A stretch of 64,000 nucleotides of DNA from Ischnura elegans (lineage: Eukaryota > Arthropoda > Insecta > Odonata > Coenagrionidae). The translations under genes were made by a program, and so were the position numbers. The notes beneath the pieces are model-generated. The model was not told where the DNA came from, made no database searches, and saw only the letters and a list, made by a program, of their open reading frames with translations. The first letter of the stretch is position 1. Each line of letters opens with the position of its first letter. Below are positions 61,349 through 64,000 of this stretch, in pieces. The DNA lies in contig NC_060258.1 of assembly GCF_921293095.1 (NCBI RefSeq), forward strand, positions 4,588,001 to 4,652,000, read 5' to 3'.

Positions 61349-61639
61349 TTAACCTAAATATGAGATTTGAGATTCTCATATCCATTTAATGAAGAGCGCA
61401 GTCTATGAAAAAATATTCTCTCAACTCGGGTTATGATCTTCGGCTAGTATGATTAGTTTGATAAGGGTGGGAAGACTCCCATTTCTGTGCGACGGAGTCG
61501 GAAGCCTATTTTCCTTACTAGTGAGACCTGGAAGTGCAAGCTCTTTGCTTTATTTTTCTGCACTTTTTATATAAATTCAAGGAAAAAATATCCTACTCTA
61601 ATATTATGTATCTGGTGCCCTCAAGTGATTTCGAAGAAT

Positions 61640-61900
61640 TGCATTACAAGATCGCTCCCTGAGTTTGCGGATTGAGACGCGATCGGGCGATATGGATGTT
61701 AATGGGGGTCTGCTTCTGATTACGCGGCCCCCTCCGCCATGATGGCCACCCTCAGTCCACACTAACCAGATAAGAGCGAAGCGATTGGGATGATAGCAAT
61801 TAGGAGACGCAGCATCCCTACGCTTTATCTCAATGGAGTTCTTGATGAGTCAAATCTCGCGTCTGCACTCATCACGGCTGGCCAATGGTCGTCCCTGCCA
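61640..61900. repeat. Conserved G+C-rich core of arm B
   Basis: Complement of 43073-43330, with GACGCGATCGGGCGATATGG and CCTCCGCCATGATGGCCACC. The best-conserved part of the inverted duplication. Confidence 0.45.
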
Positions 61901-63089
61901 CGATGAAGTTCTTCGTTCTACAATCGGCCTCGTAGGTGGCACGGAAATTCTCAATTTGAAGTCTATAGGTTACGCGATACATTAACACGATTGATCTAAT
62001 GCCTGTATGTATGAAAGCAAGAATGAACGCCAAAATTAAACCATGTGATCATGTGATATCCTTTTGTGCGAATGCATGAATAGGAAATGGAATCTTTTGC
62101 TGCATGATTAATGCATTAGTACATGTTGCATTCCAGTCCATGGGCGAACTCAGCGAGGGAAGGAGGTGGGGGAGCAAAAACCTCAAAAGTCTTTCAGGAA
62201 AATCAGTACTGAATTTAAATGAAAGTGTTCAACGAGTTCTCTTTAAACCCGCGAAAAATAATATGAATGGTATAAGAAATGCAACTAAAATAAAACTATT
62301 TTTTCAAATGTCAAAACTTGACCTGCCCCCCCTGCCTCAGTTATGAACCTGGGTACGCCCTTGTTCCAGTCCACAAAAATCATTCACGCAAACAAATTCA
62401 CCAAACTCGTACTTTAAATCCATCTTGTAAACAGACCTTTGTACCTTGTAAACAGGCCAAGATATTTGTTCACTTACTTTTTACTTCCGTTAGGTAGTAT
62501 TTTATATTAATTTAATTTAATATTTAAAGTGAATTGATAACATAACTGCGGAGTATTTCTTAACCCATTTCTTTGTATGTGAGTAGAGAAAAAGAAGTCT
62601 ATTTTGCTGAATTATGACCAAGTTACGAACACCATGATCTTTAAATAAGCTTCTTCATTTTGAATCTGGAGTCAATTCAATCACACACTCGCGACCACAA
62701 ATTAAATGTTTCTTTCTCGAGTTTTTGGCCGGCCATCCGGAAGGGGAGGCGGATAAAGGTTTTTTTCCGTTATTACATTATGAAGAAGGTGAAATTAACC
62801 TCTCCGCCCATAAGCGTTTCAAGTCAGCTTCGGAGCAAGCAGTGGTGGGTTAATTACAGACATTTGGAATTGTTAGCCATCAATTCCAGCAATATGGACA
62901 CTTCCGCATCAAATTACTCATTTATATATAATCTTCCCTCTTTTGTTCGTAAAGTTTTTAAAAATCAACTATTTTAAAATGCTTAATACTGATGTACTAT
63001 GTGAAAAACATAGTTTAGCGGAAAAACAAAAAAATAGAATGTACAAAGTTATAAAATACGTACTTACATTACAAAATAAGGAAGAATAC

Positions 63090-63350
63090 AGGGATGTTGA
63101 TCTACAAAAAATATTGGAGGACCCAAACCGGGGATCTTGCCCCGGGAAATTTTAAAAGTAGTGAGTTTTAAGTCTTTTAAGAATTTAAGAAGAGTCACAT
63201 GATCAACATAAGAACCCTGATAACTCAAATCTCGATCTCTGGACACTCTGGGGAAAATCGACAAGCCTGACACATTTTTTTCTCAACGCATAACGAATTT
63301 TTCGAGGGGGCTCCGGCCTACTATGGTCCCATGGAGTCGGCGCCTTGGAA
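63090..63350 (-). repeat. Interspersed repeat family A, copy 3
   Basis: Reverse-complement copy of the 39455 and 41600 repeats (CCGGGGATCTTGCCCCGGG, CCATGGAGTCGGCGCC). It lies at the outer edge of arm B. Confidence 0.6.
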
Positions 63351-63479
63351 GAATATAATATAACAATGGAAAACCAATAAAAACGACGATAAATATTAAT
63401 TAAAATCTTTCGCGCCGGAACCTCGTTGAGGTAAATTCTTTCACGATATGAGTCCCTTGAAAATATTTATCCCTCCCAT

Positions 63480-64000
63480 GTAGGAAGCTCTCTTACATGG
63501 ACGAGAGGCAGAAGTTCGCAGCCGTCCCAAGGCAAGGACCCAACGCAGCGGGACGCATATACCTTTCCCCGGCCGCTGAAGGAGAAAGTTAAAGAAGGAT
63601 TACAAGACTTCTTCACGGCGTGAGTCCATGATCAACTGACTGAAACAGCCATGTTTTATATGATCATAAATTTGTTGTTACCATAGATTTTAAAACGTAT
63701 AAAGTGAATTCCCTCTGTTTTTCTGAGCAAGAAGCGAAGAACTGCGAAACGAAGTTGTAGCATTCATATTTACGGATTTAGCATATTTATATTCCATATC
63801 GGCTAATATAAAACTGAATGGTTATCAGTTAACACCAGAACTCCGATTAGAATTTCCATCTGATGAGCGAAAAAAGAAGAATTCATTCCCAACTTAAGAT
63901 TTATAAGATAAGCAACAAATATTTAAAAAAAAAACACTGCAAATAGCATTGAATGACGTCCTGGAGGGGATGGGATAGGGTCGACCTAAGCAGCCGAGGA
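63480..64000. other. No recognisable gene at the right edge
   Basis: Somewhat more G+C near 63500-63580 (GTCCCAAGGCAAGGACCCAA). Nothing assignable. Confidence 0.35.

Larger units (their letters stand above)
56290..63480 (-). repeat. Giant inverted duplication, arm B
   Basis: Complement of arm A (41468-45690), about 4.3 kb long once the piggyBac at 58454-61348 is left out. It also contains extra LINE-tail fragments near 56750-56900. The arms face each other across a loop of about 10.6 kb. Confidence 0.75.

Overview
The window looks like eukaryotic, A+T-rich nuclear DNA from an animal, most likely an arthropod. Spliced genes carry AT-rich introns with GT-AG borders, one gene product resembles a DUF4806-type protein of the kind I associate with arthropods, and DNA transposons of several superfamilies (EnSpm/CACTA-like, hAT, piggyBac, PIF/Harbinger) sit beside a CR1/L2-like LINE. 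Nothing here fixes the species. No bacterial operon, CRISPR array, or clearly recognisable retroviral or Polinton gene was seen.

Layout. Positions 1-4.5 kb are non-coding with a hAT-type MITE (813-1256) and a piggyBac-type foldback element (1510-2256). A probable host gene lies at 4571-6781 (minus): an ankyrin-like repeat, a coiled coil and a domain that resembles a zincin but has no HExxH. From 7.5 to 13.7 kb come a tRNA-derived snapback insertion with 14-bp target duplications, a 2.0-kb TIR element, a decayed piggyBac transposase and a pair of 430-bp inverted arms that each carry a tRNA-like box A/box B unit.

The best-preserved unit is an 8,063-bp EnSpm/CACTA-like transposon (14916-22978). 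It has matching termini (CCCCAGCAGCAGAGAA), a TT target duplication and arrays of CAACGTTG-like subterminal motifs. It carries two genes, both on the minus strand: a one-exon transposase of about 690 aa (18955-21021) and a downstream five-exon gene (15647-18814) encoding a 338-aa DUF4806-like protein whose exons all join in phase. The two-gene layout recalls the TnpD/TnpA pair of plant En/Spm; a TnpA-like role for the second protein is inference. The element sits in the right arm of an older inverted repeat, and the left arm of that repeat shows the empty site.

From 23 to 32.4 kb the sequence is AT-rich and non-coding, with a diverged direct duplication (26.3-31.4 kb) and one weak exon candidate (32440-32560). 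A 5'-truncated CR1/L2-like LINE (33469-38578, minus) was split by a 3.7-kb hAT element (33536-37216) that left an 8-bp target duplication; its BED-finger transposase carries one in-frame stop.

From 41.5 kb to 63.5 kb the DNA forms a very large inverted duplication (arms about 41468-45690 and 56290-63480; the second arm is enlarged by a 2.9-kb piggyBac at 58454-61348). The loop holds a satellite with a period near 188 bp, LINE fragments, and a 2.4-kb PIF/Harbinger-type non-autonomous element that received a second, nearly identical copy of itself (outer 48784-53621, inner 49400-51814). Nearly every boundary is supported by a target-site duplication or an empty-site copy within the window, so the relative order of many insertions can be read directly.
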